NCBI RefSeq assembly: GCF_022869785.1
Contig: NZ_CP094997.1
Span: forward strand, 1,736,001 to 1,800,000
DNA: 64,000 bases
Reading direction: 5' to 3'
Source: Dyadobacter chenwenxiniae
GTDB lineage: Bacteria > Bacteroidota > Bacteroidia > Cytophagales > Spirosomataceae
The translations under genes and the position numbers were made by a program. The notes beneath the pieces were generated by a model that made no database searches, was not told where the DNA came from, and saw only the letters and a list, made by a program, of their open reading frames with translations. Positions 40,046 through 48,864 of the stretch are shown in pieces (position 1 is the first letter of the stretch; each line of letters opens with the position of its first letter).

Positions 40046-42250
40046 ATGAAAAAACGGTACATCTTATTCATGCTGATGTTGTTTGCCTTTTCGAAAACTT
40101 ATGCAACCCATATCGTCGGCGGCCAGCTATTTATCACTGAAAACCCAAACAATTACTATAACTATAACATCGGCTTAACGATGTATTTTGATGCCCTCAA
40201 CGGCAACCCCGGCGCGGAAGACCCGTTTGTAAACATTTACGTCTTCAGAAAACGTGACAATCAACCGATCGGTTATCTTCAGGCCCCAAAAATAGAACGA
40301 AAATCGGTCACGTATGCTAATCCGCAGTGCGGAATATCGTCGCTGGAAACATATATGATCACTTACAGCTCGTCTTTAAGGCTGGAACCGACCGATTTCA
40401 GCGACCCGCAGGGCTACTATATGGTTTGGGACCGTTGCTGCCGAAATGGCACGATTACCAATATCCAGGCGCCGGGTGATGCGGGAAGCCTTTTTTATCT
40501 CGAATTCCCCCCGCTTTTCAAAAACAACGCAAATTTCAAAAACTCCTCCCCCGTTTTTCCTGCAATTAAAGGCGATTATGCCTGCGTAAACTCTCCGTTT
40601 TTCTTTGATTTCGGAGGAAAGGATGCGGATGGCGATAGCCTTACCTATAAGCTGATCACGCCTATGCAGGGATTTTCCGACAAAGCCAACCCAAGCGTGG
40701 AAGCCAGAGGCTCGTCTAATTATCCCCGTCTTACCTGGCTGCCCGGCATTTCAGAAGCCAACATTATCCCCGGCCCGAAGCCATTGACCGTGAATCCCAA
40801 AACGGGAATGCTTTCCGTCACGCCGGGAAATGTAGGATTATATGTGTTTGCCGTGCAAGTTGATGAGTTCAGAAACGGTGTAAAGATAGGCAGCCTGACC
40901 CGGGACTTCCAGTTAAAAGTGGTCGATTGCCCTAAAATGGACGCGCCTAAACTTTTGTTTAAACCCAAAGGGAAAAACACATACTATAAGGAAAACGAGA
41001 TCATCACAGTGAAGGAAGGCGACCCGAACTGCTTTGAAGTAATGGTTACCGATCCGACAATCAATCAGGTGATCCGTATCAATGGCCGGGCCGTTAATAA
41101 TTCGAAGGATTATTTCACGATCCTTCCCGCCGAATTTAAAACGAAGGTCGCCAATGACACGCTCAAATTCGAGGTATGCCTGGATGAATGCTTTGTGACA
41201 TACGATGAGCGTCCCATCAAGATCGAACTCATCGCAGAAGACGAGAGCTGCCCTGTCCCGTTGATGGATACGCTTAGCATTCTGATCCGGCGCGAAAGCA
41301 GTGGCAATAAGTCGCCCGAGGTCACCACTTCCCTGCCCGGGCAATATGTGCATGTTACAGCCGGTGTGCCGATCACTTTCACCGTCTACGGCAAAGACAT
41401 TGACAAAGATAGCATCTCCCTTTCCGGCCGCGGGCAGGATTTCAATATGGTGGATATGGCCATGGATTTTAAAGCGACTAGTGGAAAAGCGCAGATCCAG
41501 CAAACATTCAAATGGACGCCGCCTTGTAATGCCAAAAAGGGTGATACGCTGGCCGTGGATTTCAAAGTGGAAGATATGCGCTGTGTTGGCAATCCGCTTG
41601 CCGTTTCCAAGCCGGTGTATTTTATTGTTGATCAATCGCCCAATAATCCGCCCGCGGTTGAAACTTCGCTGGCCATACCAGAAATCACCTACACGATTGG
41701 CAGCAGCTCCGAAATTGTGTTTGACGTCCTTGCTACTGATCCCGACACCAATACGATCAGCCTTACTGCGGCAGGCCGCGGGTTCAGCATTAGCGATGCG
41801 GGGATGAAGTTTGCGAACAAGACAGGCGTGAAGCAGGTGACCTCGCCTTACGCCTGGTCACCTGAATGCCCGATGCTCGAAGGACAATCCGAAAGAACAT
41901 TCATGATCGACTTTATTACACAGGACAAAAGCTGCGCTGCCGCCACAGATACGACCACTGTGAAAGTGATTGTAAAGGACGATACTTCGGACGTGGTTCC
42001 CGAATTTCCAAACGTTATAACACCCAACCGCGACGGGAAAAATGACTGCTTTGTTTTGGAACATTTGCCCGCCGATAACTGTGTGAATCAGTTCAGAGAT
42101 GTGACGGTTTTCAATCGTTGGGGAAAGCAGGTTTACTACTCCAAGATCCGCAATAACTGGTGCCCGACAGACATCTCCCAAGGCTATTATTACTACGTGG
42201 TCCAGTACACCAACAAGTCCTATAAAGGCGGACTAACCATCCTTAAATAA
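40046..42250 (+). CDS. Secreted surface protein with T9SS type B C-terminal domain (paralogue of 1344-3254)
   Basis: 734 residues with signal peptide MKKRYILFMLMLFAFSKTYA. The N-terminal domain opens THIVGGQLFITENPNN and has QCGISSLETY, YMVWDRCCRNGTITNIQ and SLFYLEFPPL, aligning with the protein at 1344. PKD/cadherin-like repeats follow (FTVYGKDIDKDSISLSGRG and VFDVLATDPDTNTISLTAAG). The end has VITPNRDGKNDCFVLE, TVFNRWGKQVYYSK and YYYVVQYTNKSYKGG, the type B sorting signal. Predicted to be exposed on the cell surface or released; ligand unknown. Confidence 0.9.
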   Translation: MKKRYILFMLMLFAFSKTYATHIVGGQLFITENPNNYYNYNIGLTMYFDALNGNPGAEDPFVNIYVFRKRDNQPIGYLQAPKIERKSVTYANPQCGISSLETYMITYSSSLRLEPTDFSDPQGYYMVWDRCCRNGTITNIQAPGDAGSLFYLEFPPLFKNNANFKNSSPVFPAIKGDYACVNSPFFFDFGGKDADGDSLTYKLITPMQGFSDKANPSVEARGSSNYPRLTWLPGISEANIIPGPKPLTVNPKTGMLSVTPGNVGLYVFAVQVDEFRNGVKIGSLTRDFQLKVVDCPKMDAPKLLFKPKGKNTYYKENEIITVKEGDPNCFEVMVTDPTINQVIRINGRAVNNSKDYFTILPAEFKTKVANDTLKFEVCLDECFVTYDERPIKIELIAEDESCPVPLMDTLSILIRRESSGNKSPEVTTSLPGQYVHVTAGVPITFTVYGKDIDKDSISLSGRGQDFNMVDMAMDFKATSGKAQIQQTFKWTPPCNAKKGDTLAVDFKVEDMRCVGNPLAVSKPVYFIVDQSPNNPPAVETSLAIPEITYTIGSSSEIVFDVLATDPDTNTISLTAAGRGFSISDAGMKFANKTGVKQVTSPYAWSPECPMLEGQSERTFMIDFITQDKSCAAATDTTTVKVIVKDDTSDVVPEFPNVITPNRDGKNDCFVLEHLPADNCVNQFRDVTVFNRWGKQVYYSKIRNNWCPTDISQGYYYYVVQYTNKSYKGGLTILK

Positions 42251-42692
42251 CCTGGGGCATCTTGTAAGCTCGCTATCCCGGCGAGCTGTTTGGCATTCAA
42301 CCCTTGCTGAATGTATAAAACATCTCGTATTTTCAATAAGTACTAATCAAATAGATACTTTTAATACTTTGGATACATAATAAAAGTATTAAATTAATAC
42401 TATGTACCAACCTAATAATTCAATGAGAAATCGGGAATATATGGAATGTATTTCTTGGTTGATACATTCTATAATATTTAATATGTATTAAAAGTATTTT
42501 AATACATAAATGTATAATATTTTTTTAAAATACAAAAAGCAAAAATTTACTTACTTGGAAATCAATCATTTATTAGTCCCCTCCACACTAATTAATCTCC
42601 TACTTCCGACTCTGGAAAGTAAATAAGTACCACCATTTGGTTTCTAATTTTCCTATCGCAATATTTATACTGTAACAATAAAATATACAGTT
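42251..42692. repeat. AT-rich intergenic island with several palindromes
   Basis: 442 bases without a gene. Near its left end is a weak GCTCGC...GCGAGC hairpin (42268-42286), a possible terminator. Then come TTTAATACTTT/AAAGTATTAAA (42360-42393), GAATGTAT/ATACATTC (42444-42469) and TATGTATTAAAA-GTA-TTTTAATACATA (42482-42508, perfect 12-bp arms). The shared core is TACTTTTAA. Its right end carries an operator-like repeat in front of the Rrf2 gene. No small gene seen. Confidence 0.6.
42669..42691. promoter_or_regulatory. Operator-like repeat directly before the Rrf2 gene
   Basis: ACTGTA-N11-TACAGT ends one base before the start codon at 42693. A binding site here would block transcription or translation, so autorepression by the Rrf2 protein is a reasonable guess. 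Confidence 0.5.
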
Positions 42693-43121
42693 ATGAATAA
42701 CGGTCGCTTTGCGATATCCCTGCATATACTGTCCTTGCTAGCATTGGATGATGAGGAATGGGTACCGTCGAAGTTTTTAGCTGGAAGCATTAATATTAAT
42801 CCGGTGCTGGTTCGCAAGGAACTTGGCAATCTTCAAGCACATGGACTTGTTGTCAGCAAGGAAGGAAAGGCGGGCGGGAGCAAGCTGGCCAGGCCGGCGG
42901 AAACCATTTTCATTTCCGATATTTACGACGCCGTACGACAGAATGATTTGCTTGGAAAGGGCATCAATGTGCCCAATCCCAAGTGCAATGTGGGCCGTCA
43001 AATTAACAACTATCTCGACGAACTTTATATCGAAGCAGAGCACGCGTTAAGGGCTAGTCTGGGTGAGAAATCGCTGGCAGATTTTTGCAGGAATTTCCAA
43101 TCCGAACACACGCAACATTGA
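42693..43121 (+). CDS. Rrf2-family transcriptional regulator (YwnA-like)
   Basis: 142 residues with a winged-helix domain (RFAISLHILSLLALDDEEW; PSKFLAGSININPVLVRKEL; LVVSKEGKAGGSKLARP). The three-cysteine cluster of iron-sulphur Rrf2 proteins (IscR/NsrR) is missing; only isolated cysteines are present (NPKC and ADFC), so sensing, if any, may be thiol-based. The next gene encodes an NAD(P)-binding protein, as in the B. subtilis ywnA-ywnB pair. Confidence 0.85.
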   Translation: MNNGRFAISLHILSLLALDDEEWVPSKFLAGSININPVLVRKELGNLQAHGLVVSKEGKAGGSKLARPAETIFISDIYDAVRQNDLLGKGINVPNPKCNVGRQINNYLDELYIEAEHALRASLGEKSLADFCRNFQSEHTQH

Positions 43122-43168
43122 CCCTTTTTGTCTATCTCAATCAGTTCCATTTTAAACCAAAATCAAGA

Positions 43169-43822
43169 ATGAAAGTAGCATTAATCGGCGCGACAGGATT
43201 TGTAGGCGCTCCCCTTTTACAGGAGTTGATTTCACGCGGCCACGCGGTTACCGCCATCGCCAGAAACATTGAAAAGATCCCAACCGAAAGCGACCTGGTA
43301 ACACCCAGACAGGCGGATGTGTTGAATGTCTCAGAAGTTGAAGAAGCTGTTGCAGGCTCCGATGTCGTGGTAAGCGCATACAATCCCGGATGGACCAATC
43401 CCAATATCTATGCCGAATATCTTGAAGGCGCGCAGGCTATCCAAACTGGTGTGAAGCAAGCCGGAGTTAAAAGATTTATCGTCATCGGCGGCGCAGGAAG
43501 CCTGGAAGTAGCCCCGGGATTACAGCTTATCGATACACCTGGTTTCCCGGAAGAATACAAAGCCGGGGCTGGCGCTGCACGCAAATATCAGGCTATGATC
43601 AAAGAAGAAAACGAGTTGTTCTGGACCTATGTCAGCCCGGCAATTGAGATGCATCCCGGCACTTCCGGTAAACGGACAGGCACTTACCGCACCTCGCTTG
43701 ATACGCCAGTATACAATGAGCAAGGGAGAAGCATTATCGCTGTTGAAGATCTTGCTGTGGCAGTTGCGGACGAAATTGAAAATCCGCAATTTTCTAAAAA
43801 GCGATTTACAGCTGCTTACTAG
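43169..43822 (+). CDS. NAD(P)-binding protein, atypical short-chain dehydrogenase (YwnB-like)
   Basis: The frame opens at 43085 inside the Rrf2 gene, but the ATG at 43169 (MKVALIGATGFVGAPLLQEL) starts the Rossmann domain; 217 residues. The NAD(P) motif is GATGFVG, followed by HAVTAIARNIEKIP, DVVVSAYNP and KRFIVIGGAGSLEV. The YxxxK catalytic pair of true dehydrogenases is not clear, so it belongs with the NmrA-like NAD(P)-binding group. It is probably controlled by the Rrf2 gene 47 bases upstream. Confidence 0.85.
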   Translation: MKVALIGATGFVGAPLLQELISRGHAVTAIARNIEKIPTESDLVTPRQADVLNVSEVEEAVAGSDVVVSAYNPGWTNPNIYAEYLEGAQAIQTGVKQAGVKRFIVIGGAGSLEVAPGLQLIDTPGFPEEYKAGAGAARKYQAMIKEENELFWTYVSPAIEMHPGTSGKRTGTYRTSLDTPVYNEQGRSIIAVEDLAVAVADEIENPQFSKKRFTAAY

Positions 43823-44257
43823 CTGATCGTTAGGAGAATATAAGATACGTAAAATATAGAAAGTATTAGATGTTTAATAGATTAATATAGTAACAAACAT
43901 TTTATACTATTTATCCAATAAACTACTTTTTAAATGTACTATACATTTAAAAAGTAGTTTACATTTAGAAAGCAATATACATTTTTAATATAAAAAAAGT
44001 ACTACTCTTTCGATACATTAAAAACTTTCCTTTATTTCGGATAGTATTTTACTTTTAAGGTGATAAGGGTTCCGGATACATTATTTGAAATATACAAATG
44101 CAATTCGACATCATTTGCCCATTTAAAACATTGAGATTAGCCACCGGACTCCTCGCATATTCACTCGTTTTAAGAATAAAGTTGTGGCCAGCGGGCAGCA
44201 TTATTGGCGGAAAATAAAGTTCTTTGTAGCCCATTTGCTGACACCAACTTCGTTCCA
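43823..44257. repeat. AT-rich intergenic island with a perfect 19-bp-arm hairpin
   Basis: 435 bases without a gene. The hairpin is at 43919-43961: arms TAAACTACTTTTTAAATGT and its complement, loop ACTAT. More TACTTTT motifs stand at about 43998 and 44041-44058. The hairpin may terminate the upstream NAD(P)-binding gene, and the rest should hold the porin promoter. The open frame from 44204 uses a TTG; I place the porin start at 44258. Confidence 0.6.
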
Positions 44258-45580
44258 ATGAAATCCCGCATTACCGGTTTGCTATTCTTTTTTACCCTGT
44301 TAAGTAACCCGAAAGCTTTCTCGCAACGCTTCCTGATGGACTTGGTGGATACGACCAACCAGATGGGTAGAGGGATGCTTTCCATTTATGAACGCTACAA
44401 TCGCGTCCGGATCAGTGGTTATATTCAACCTCAATTTCAATTCATTTCAAAGAAAGGGGCAGAAACGTATGGGGGTGGCAACTTTTCTGCGCAGGCTAGT
44501 AATCGTTTTATGCTTCGACGCGGGCGTTTGCGCGTGGATTACGCGCACTTAAATGAGCACAATGATCCGACGTCCTATTTTGTATTCCAGTTTGACGGGA
44601 CGGAGCGCGGCGTAGCGATCCGCGATTTTTGGGGGCGGTTTTACGAAAACAAGTTTAAAATTTTCGCGCTAACTACGGGAATGTTTGCACGGCCGTTTGG
44701 CTATGAAATAAACCTTTCTTCATCCAACCGCGAAGCACCGGAACGGGGAAGAATGTCGCAAATATTAATGCGGACCGAACGGGACATTGGCGTCATGCTC
44801 ACCGTTACGAGCCGCCACTCCATCGAATGGTGGCAAAAGCTAAAATTGGACGTTGGCGTCTTTAACGGGCAGGGCATGTCCGGCCCGACGGATTACGATA
44901 GCCATAAGGATATAATTGGCCGGTTCAGCCTGAAACCTTTTAAAAACAATGCCTTGGGAGGCGCTACGATTTCAGCAGCGGTCTCGGGCTACGCGGGCGG
45001 GATTACAAGTCAGTCCCCGGTTTTGTATCGTACTAAGGCAAATGTGGGGGAATATGCAATGGTTCGTGACTCGTCGGCCTCCAATTACCTGAAAGTTGCC
45101 CCCAGGAACTACGCCGGGGCCGATTTTCAAATTTCTTTTCCTAACAAAAAAGGTGAAACGGAATTCAGACTGGAATACATTCGCGGTGACCAGACCGCAA
45201 CATTTGCAAGCAGTGAGACTCCCGGCGTGTATCCTGTAACGAACGGGACAAAAGACCCGCTTTACGTTCGCAATTTTGATGGTGCTTACTTCTATTTCTT
45301 ACAGCATTTGGGGAGCCTGGAACATCAGTTTGTCCTTAAATATGACTGGTATGACCCCAACAAGCGTGTTTCAGGAATGGATATATCCGAAGCACGAGGA
45401 TTCAATAAGGCCGACTTGCGGTACGACACCATCGGAATGGGTTATGTATATGTAGCGAACGAATCGCTCAAATTCACATTTTACTATGAATTTGTCAGAA
45501 ATGAGAAATCGGCTTTAAAAGGCTTCGAAGCAGATGCGCCGGACGACATCTTCACATGCCGGGTTCAGTATAACTTTTAA
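44258..45580 (+). CDS. Outer-membrane porin, OprO/OprP phosphate-selective type
   Basis: 440 residues with signal peptide MKSRITGLLFFFTLLSNPKAFS. Strands begin VRISGYIQPQFQFIS and FMLRRGRLRVDYAHLNEHND, then RDFWGRFYENKFKIFALTTG and MFARPFGYEINLSSSNREAP with ERGRMSQILMRTERDIGVML, all typical of phosphate-selective porin O/P. The last residue is phenylalanine (CRVQYNF). Phosphate selectivity is by family and unproven. Its last four bases overlap the convergent SRPBCC gene. Confidence 0.88.
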   Translation: MKSRITGLLFFFTLLSNPKAFSQRFLMDLVDTTNQMGRGMLSIYERYNRVRISGYIQPQFQFISKKGAETYGGGNFSAQASNRFMLRRGRLRVDYAHLNEHNDPTSYFVFQFDGTERGVAIRDFWGRFYENKFKIFALTTGMFARPFGYEINLSSSNREAPERGRMSQILMRTERDIGVMLTVTSRHSIEWWQKLKLDVGVFNGQGMSGPTDYDSHKDIIGRFSLKPFKNNALGGATISAAVSGYAGGITSQSPVLYRTKANVGEYAMVRDSSASNYLKVAPRNYAGADFQISFPNKKGETEFRLEYIRGDQTATFASSETPGVYPVTNGTKDPLYVRNFDGAYFYFLQHLGSLEHQFVLKYDWYDPNKRVSGMDISEARGFNKADLRYDTIGMGYVYVANESLKFTFYYEFVRNEKSALKGFEADAPDDIFTCRVQYNF

Positions 45581-46035
45581 AGAGTTCCAAACCGTTCCGT
45601 GAGGATTTTCCTTCGATATTTGAAAATCTGGGTTACTTCACTCCTCACAAACAGCACATTAACCCAGTCGCCCAGGAAACCAAAAGGCACTTTGTAATTG
45701 AGGATATCCTCCATCAAAACGCCACCCGGAATTTCCGTAAAGCGGTGCTGGTGATGCCAGAATGCGTATGGCCCAAAGCGCTGCTCGTCTACAAAGTATT
45801 GTTTATCAGCTACATGCGTAATTTCCGTACACCATTTGAGCGGAATTCCCAAAACCGGCTTGACAATGTAACGGATGATCTGGCCTGCGTACATCTTCTG
45901 GCCATGATGCACAGATGTGACAACAAAGCCCATTTTTGCAGGTGTAATTTCCTTTAAATTCCCGGGATTTGAAAAAAAAGACCATGCTTCGTCCAGCGAA
46001 ATGGGCAGACTTTGCGTAAAATATAATTCTTGCAC
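45577..46035 (-). CDS. SRPBCC-family (START-like fold) protein
   Basis: 152 residues, starting LYFTQSLPISLDEAWSFFSN, with PGNLKEITPAKMGFVV, KWCTEITHVADKQYFVDEQR and WHHQHRFTEIPGGVLMEDIL, ending VNVLFVRSEVTQIFKYRRKI. This is the ligand-binding-type SRPBCC subgroup annotated as cell-division-inhibitor-like or cyclase-like in other genomes. Function unknown. It is convergent with the porin (4-base overlap) and divergent from another SRPBCC gene (start 46147). Confidence 0.82.
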   Translation of the reverse strand: MQELYFTQSLPISLDEAWSFFSNPGNLKEITPAKMGFVVTSVHHGQKMYAGQIIRYIVKPVLGIPLKWCTEITHVADKQYFVDEQRFGPYAFWHHQHRFTEIPGGVLMEDILNYKVPFGFLGDWVNVLFVRSEVTQIFKYRRKILTERFGTL

Positions 46036-46146
46036 TGGAATTGAGTTATGTTAGACCTATATACGCTAAAAGACGCGTACCAGACCAAATTGCAGATTCT
46101 TGGCATGATTTTCTCTGTGTTTTGGCATGATCTAACTCCAAAAAAC

Positions 46147-46593
46147 ATGAACAGAAAACTGATTGCCACTACATCCACATCCATCTATTCAAGTCCTTCG
46201 TCTGTATGGAAAGCGTTGATAGATCCGGAAATCGTAAAACAATATATGTACGGCGCAGAAGTATACTCTGACTGGCAGGTAGGCAGCCCGATCGTTTACA
46301 AAGGCGTCTGGGACGGCCAGCCATACGAGGACAAAGGGACAATACTGGAAATCATTCCGGAACGGGTCCTCAGCTACACATACTGGAGCCCGCTTTCAGG
46401 CACCGACGATTTTGAAGATAATTATGCACACGTTACTTACCACATCTCAGCATATGACGATGAGACAACGCTCATCATAACTCAGGACAATCTGGAAACG
46501 GATGAAGCGGTGGTTGCTGCGGAAGCCAACTGGATGAAAGTGGTCGGAGATATCAAACGCATTCTCGAAGGCGACAAAAAACACGTCCTTTAA
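46147..46593 (+). CDS. SRPBCC / AHSA1-type protein
   Basis: The frame opens at 46048, but the ATG at 46147 (MNRKLIATTSTSIYSSPSSV) begins the domain; 148 residues. Motifs are VWKALIDPEIVKQYMYGAEV, YSDWQVGSPIVYKGVWDGQ and ILEIIPERVLSYTYWSPLSG. It closely resembles the protein at 50723-51178 (shared VW-ALI-PE-K-YM-G-E and SDW-VGS patterns), so the two are paralogues. The ligand is unknown; a role in stress response or small-molecule binding is only a family guess. A bidirectional terminator follows. Confidence 0.85.
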   Translation: MNRKLIATTSTSIYSSPSSVWKALIDPEIVKQYMYGAEVYSDWQVGSPIVYKGVWDGQPYEDKGTILEIIPERVLSYTYWSPLSGTDDFEDNYAHVTYHISAYDDETTLIITQDNLETDEAVVAAEANWMKVVGDIKRILEGDKKHVL

Positions 46594-46605
46594 AGGGTTA
46601 GCAAA

Positions 46606-46641
46606 AAGCCAATCCGGTCTTGGGATACGCCGGATTGGCTT
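46606..46641. terminator. Bidirectional terminator between SRPBCC gene and tex
   Basis: Perfect 12-bp stem AAGCCAATCCGG and its complement, 12-base loop, with A-rich left and T-rich right flanks, between convergent genes. Confidence 0.85.
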
Positions 46642-46648
46642 AGCATTT

Positions 46649-48766
46649 CTATAACTTCATGCTCAGTGCGATGCGCTTTCTTGCTAAATCGACCTCAGTG
46701 ACTTTTACACTTACGATCTGTTGAAGCTTCACGACTTCGTTAGGATCTTTGATAAACTTATCGGCCATCTGCGAGACGTGCACCAAACCATCCTGCTTCA
46801 CGCCGACGTCCACAAATGCACCGAATGCGGTAATGTTGGTTACAATTCCCGGTAACACCATTCCGACCTTCAAGTCTTCCGGCTTTCTGACCGAGCTGTC
46901 AAACTCAAATTTCTTCATTCCCTCGCGCGGATCGCGCGACGGCTTTTCAAGTTCAAGGAGGATGTCTTTCAATGTTGGAAGTCCCACTGATTCCGAAACG
47001 TACTTTTCCGGCTTGATCTGTTTCCGCAGCTCGGGTTTCTGCATCAGATCCTTGATGTCTGCACCCACATCCTTCGCCATTTGTCCGACAACATCGTAAC
47101 GTTCAGGATGTACAGCGCTATTATCCAGTGGATTGACTCCATTTTCAATCCTTAAAAATCCTGCTGCCTGCTCAAATGCCTTCGATCCGAGCCGAGGCAC
47201 TTTCAATAATTGCTGTCGCGATTTAAAGTCGCCGTTTTTGGCCCGAAAATCCACGATATTCTGCGCCAGAGCCGTTCCCAGGCCCGATACATAGCGCAAA
47301 AGATGCTTGCTAGCCGTGTTGAGATTTACGCCTACGGAATTTACGCAGCTTTCCACGACTGTATCCAAAGCATTTCGCAATGAATTCTGGTCCACATCGT
47401 GCTGATACTGACCTACCCCAATGGATTTCGGATCAATTTTTACTAACTCTGCCAATGGATCCATTAACCGGCGTCCGATTGAAACAGAGCCACGAACAGT
47501 TACATCCTTCTCAGGAAATTCTTCGCGGGCCACATCCGAAGCGGAATAAATCGAAGCACCCTGCTCGCTGACCATGAACAAACCGACCTCTTCTGACTTG
47601 CCGGCGTTAGTCAGAAGCTTCCGCACGAAATCCTCCGTTTCCCTTCCCGCCGTGCCGTTACCAACCGCAATCGCTTCTATCTTCCATTTTTGGATCAGAT
47701 CGGAAAGTTTGGCATTTGCCTCGGCAGGTTTATCAAAAGGATAGATCACCTGATCCGCAACCAGGTTACCCTGACTATCCAATACAACCACCTTGCAGCC
47801 AGTCCGGTAACCAGGATCGATCGCCAGCACGCTTTTTTGTCCCAGCGGCGACGCCAGTAACAACTGCCGCAAGTTTTCAGTAAACACCTGAATAGCAGCA
47901 ATATCTGCCTTTTCTTTCGAAAGGTTAGCAAATTCTGTTTCGATGGAAGGTTTCAAGAGCCGCTTGTAACTGTCTGAAATGGCGAGCTCCATTTGCTGTA
48001 ACACAGCAGGCGGCCCTTTGCGAAAAAGCCTGTCCAGCGCCTCAATGGCCTGATCCTCATCCGGTGAAATCGTTACATTCAAAATCCCTTCCTCTTCCCC
48101 GCGCCGGATTGCCAGCAGCCTGTGTGAAGGAATGCGCGACAATGGTTCTGAAAATTCAAAATAGTCGCGGTATTTAACGCCCTCCTCCTCTTTTTTCTTC
48201 TTGACCTTTGAACTAATGACTGCGCTGCGCTGGAAAAGATTGCGAATGCGCGTCCGTGAATCCTGATTTTCGTTGATCCATTCCGCTATAATGTCCCTGG
48301 CCCCCTGCAATGCGTCTTCCACTGATGCAACCTGATCATTCAAAAACGAGGCAGCCTTTTTTTCAGGATCCGATTCCTTGCCTGTAAAAATCAGCTGAGC
48401 AAGCGGTTCCAGTCCGCGCTCTATGGCGATGCCTGCACGGGTTTTTCGCTTTTGTTTGTATGGCAGGTAAATGTCTTCCAGTTCAACTGTCGTAAATGCA
48501 TTTTCCAGCTGTTTACGCAGCTCAGGCGTAAGTTTACCCTGCTCTTCAATGTTTTTCAAAATGGCTTCCCGGCGTTTTTCAACTTCCAGTTGCTTCTGCC
48601 AGGCATCTTTTATCGCCCCGATCTGCACTTCATCCAATCCGCCTGTGGCTTCCTTCCGGTAACGCGATATAAACGGCAGCGTGGCCCCTTCTTCAAAAAG
48701 TTGGATCGTACTTCTAACCTGTTTTTCAGAAATCGACGTCTGATGGGCAATGTAAGGGAAATTCAT
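46649..48766 (-). CDS. tex: Tex-like RNA-binding transcription accessory protein
   Basis: 705 residues. The N-terminal Tex domain (LPFISRYRKEATGGLDEVQI) is followed by a YqgF/RuvC-like domain (SVLAIDPGYRTGCKVVVLDS, about 325-344), helix-hairpin-helix segments (LRNALDTVVESCVNSVGVNL; YVSGLGTALAQNIVDFRAKN; LKVPRLGSKAFEQAAGFLRI) and a C-terminal S1 domain (VLPGIVTNITAFGAFVDVGV, about 632-700). Tex binds nucleic acid and transcription complexes; its precise role here is unknown. Confidence 0.94.
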   Translation of the reverse strand: MNFPYIAHQTSISEKQVRSTIQLFEEGATLPFISRYRKEATGGLDEVQIGAIKDAWQKQLEVEKRREAILKNIEEQGKLTPELRKQLENAFTTVELEDIYLPYKQKRKTRAGIAIERGLEPLAQLIFTGKESDPEKKAASFLNDQVASVEDALQGARDIIAEWINENQDSRTRIRNLFQRSAVISSKVKKKKEEEGVKYRDYFEFSEPLSRIPSHRLLAIRRGEEEGILNVTISPDEDQAIEALDRLFRKGPPAVLQQMELAISDSYKRLLKPSIETEFANLSKEKADIAAIQVFTENLRQLLLASPLGQKSVLAIDPGYRTGCKVVVLDSQGNLVADQVIYPFDKPAEANAKLSDLIQKWKIEAIAVGNGTAGRETEDFVRKLLTNAGKSEEVGLFMVSEQGASIYSASDVAREEFPEKDVTVRGSVSIGRRLMDPLAELVKIDPKSIGVGQYQHDVDQNSLRNALDTVVESCVNSVGVNLNTASKHLLRYVSGLGTALAQNIVDFRAKNGDFKSRQQLLKVPRLGSKAFEQAAGFLRIENGVNPLDNSAVHPERYDVVGQMAKDVGADIKDLMQKPELRKQIKPEKYVSESVGLPTLKDILLELEKPSRDPREGMKKFEFDSSVRKPEDLKVGMVLPGIVTNITAFGAFVDVGVKQDGLVHVSQMADKFIKDPNEVVKLQQIVSVKVTEVDLARKRIALSMKL

Positions 48767-48864
48767 TTGTATAAAATTGGGTAATCATTAGATGAACTGA
48801 CTAAAATTCATTCCGCAAATAAAGCAGATATTCGTAGATTTAATGCCGTTAACTTTCCTACCCT

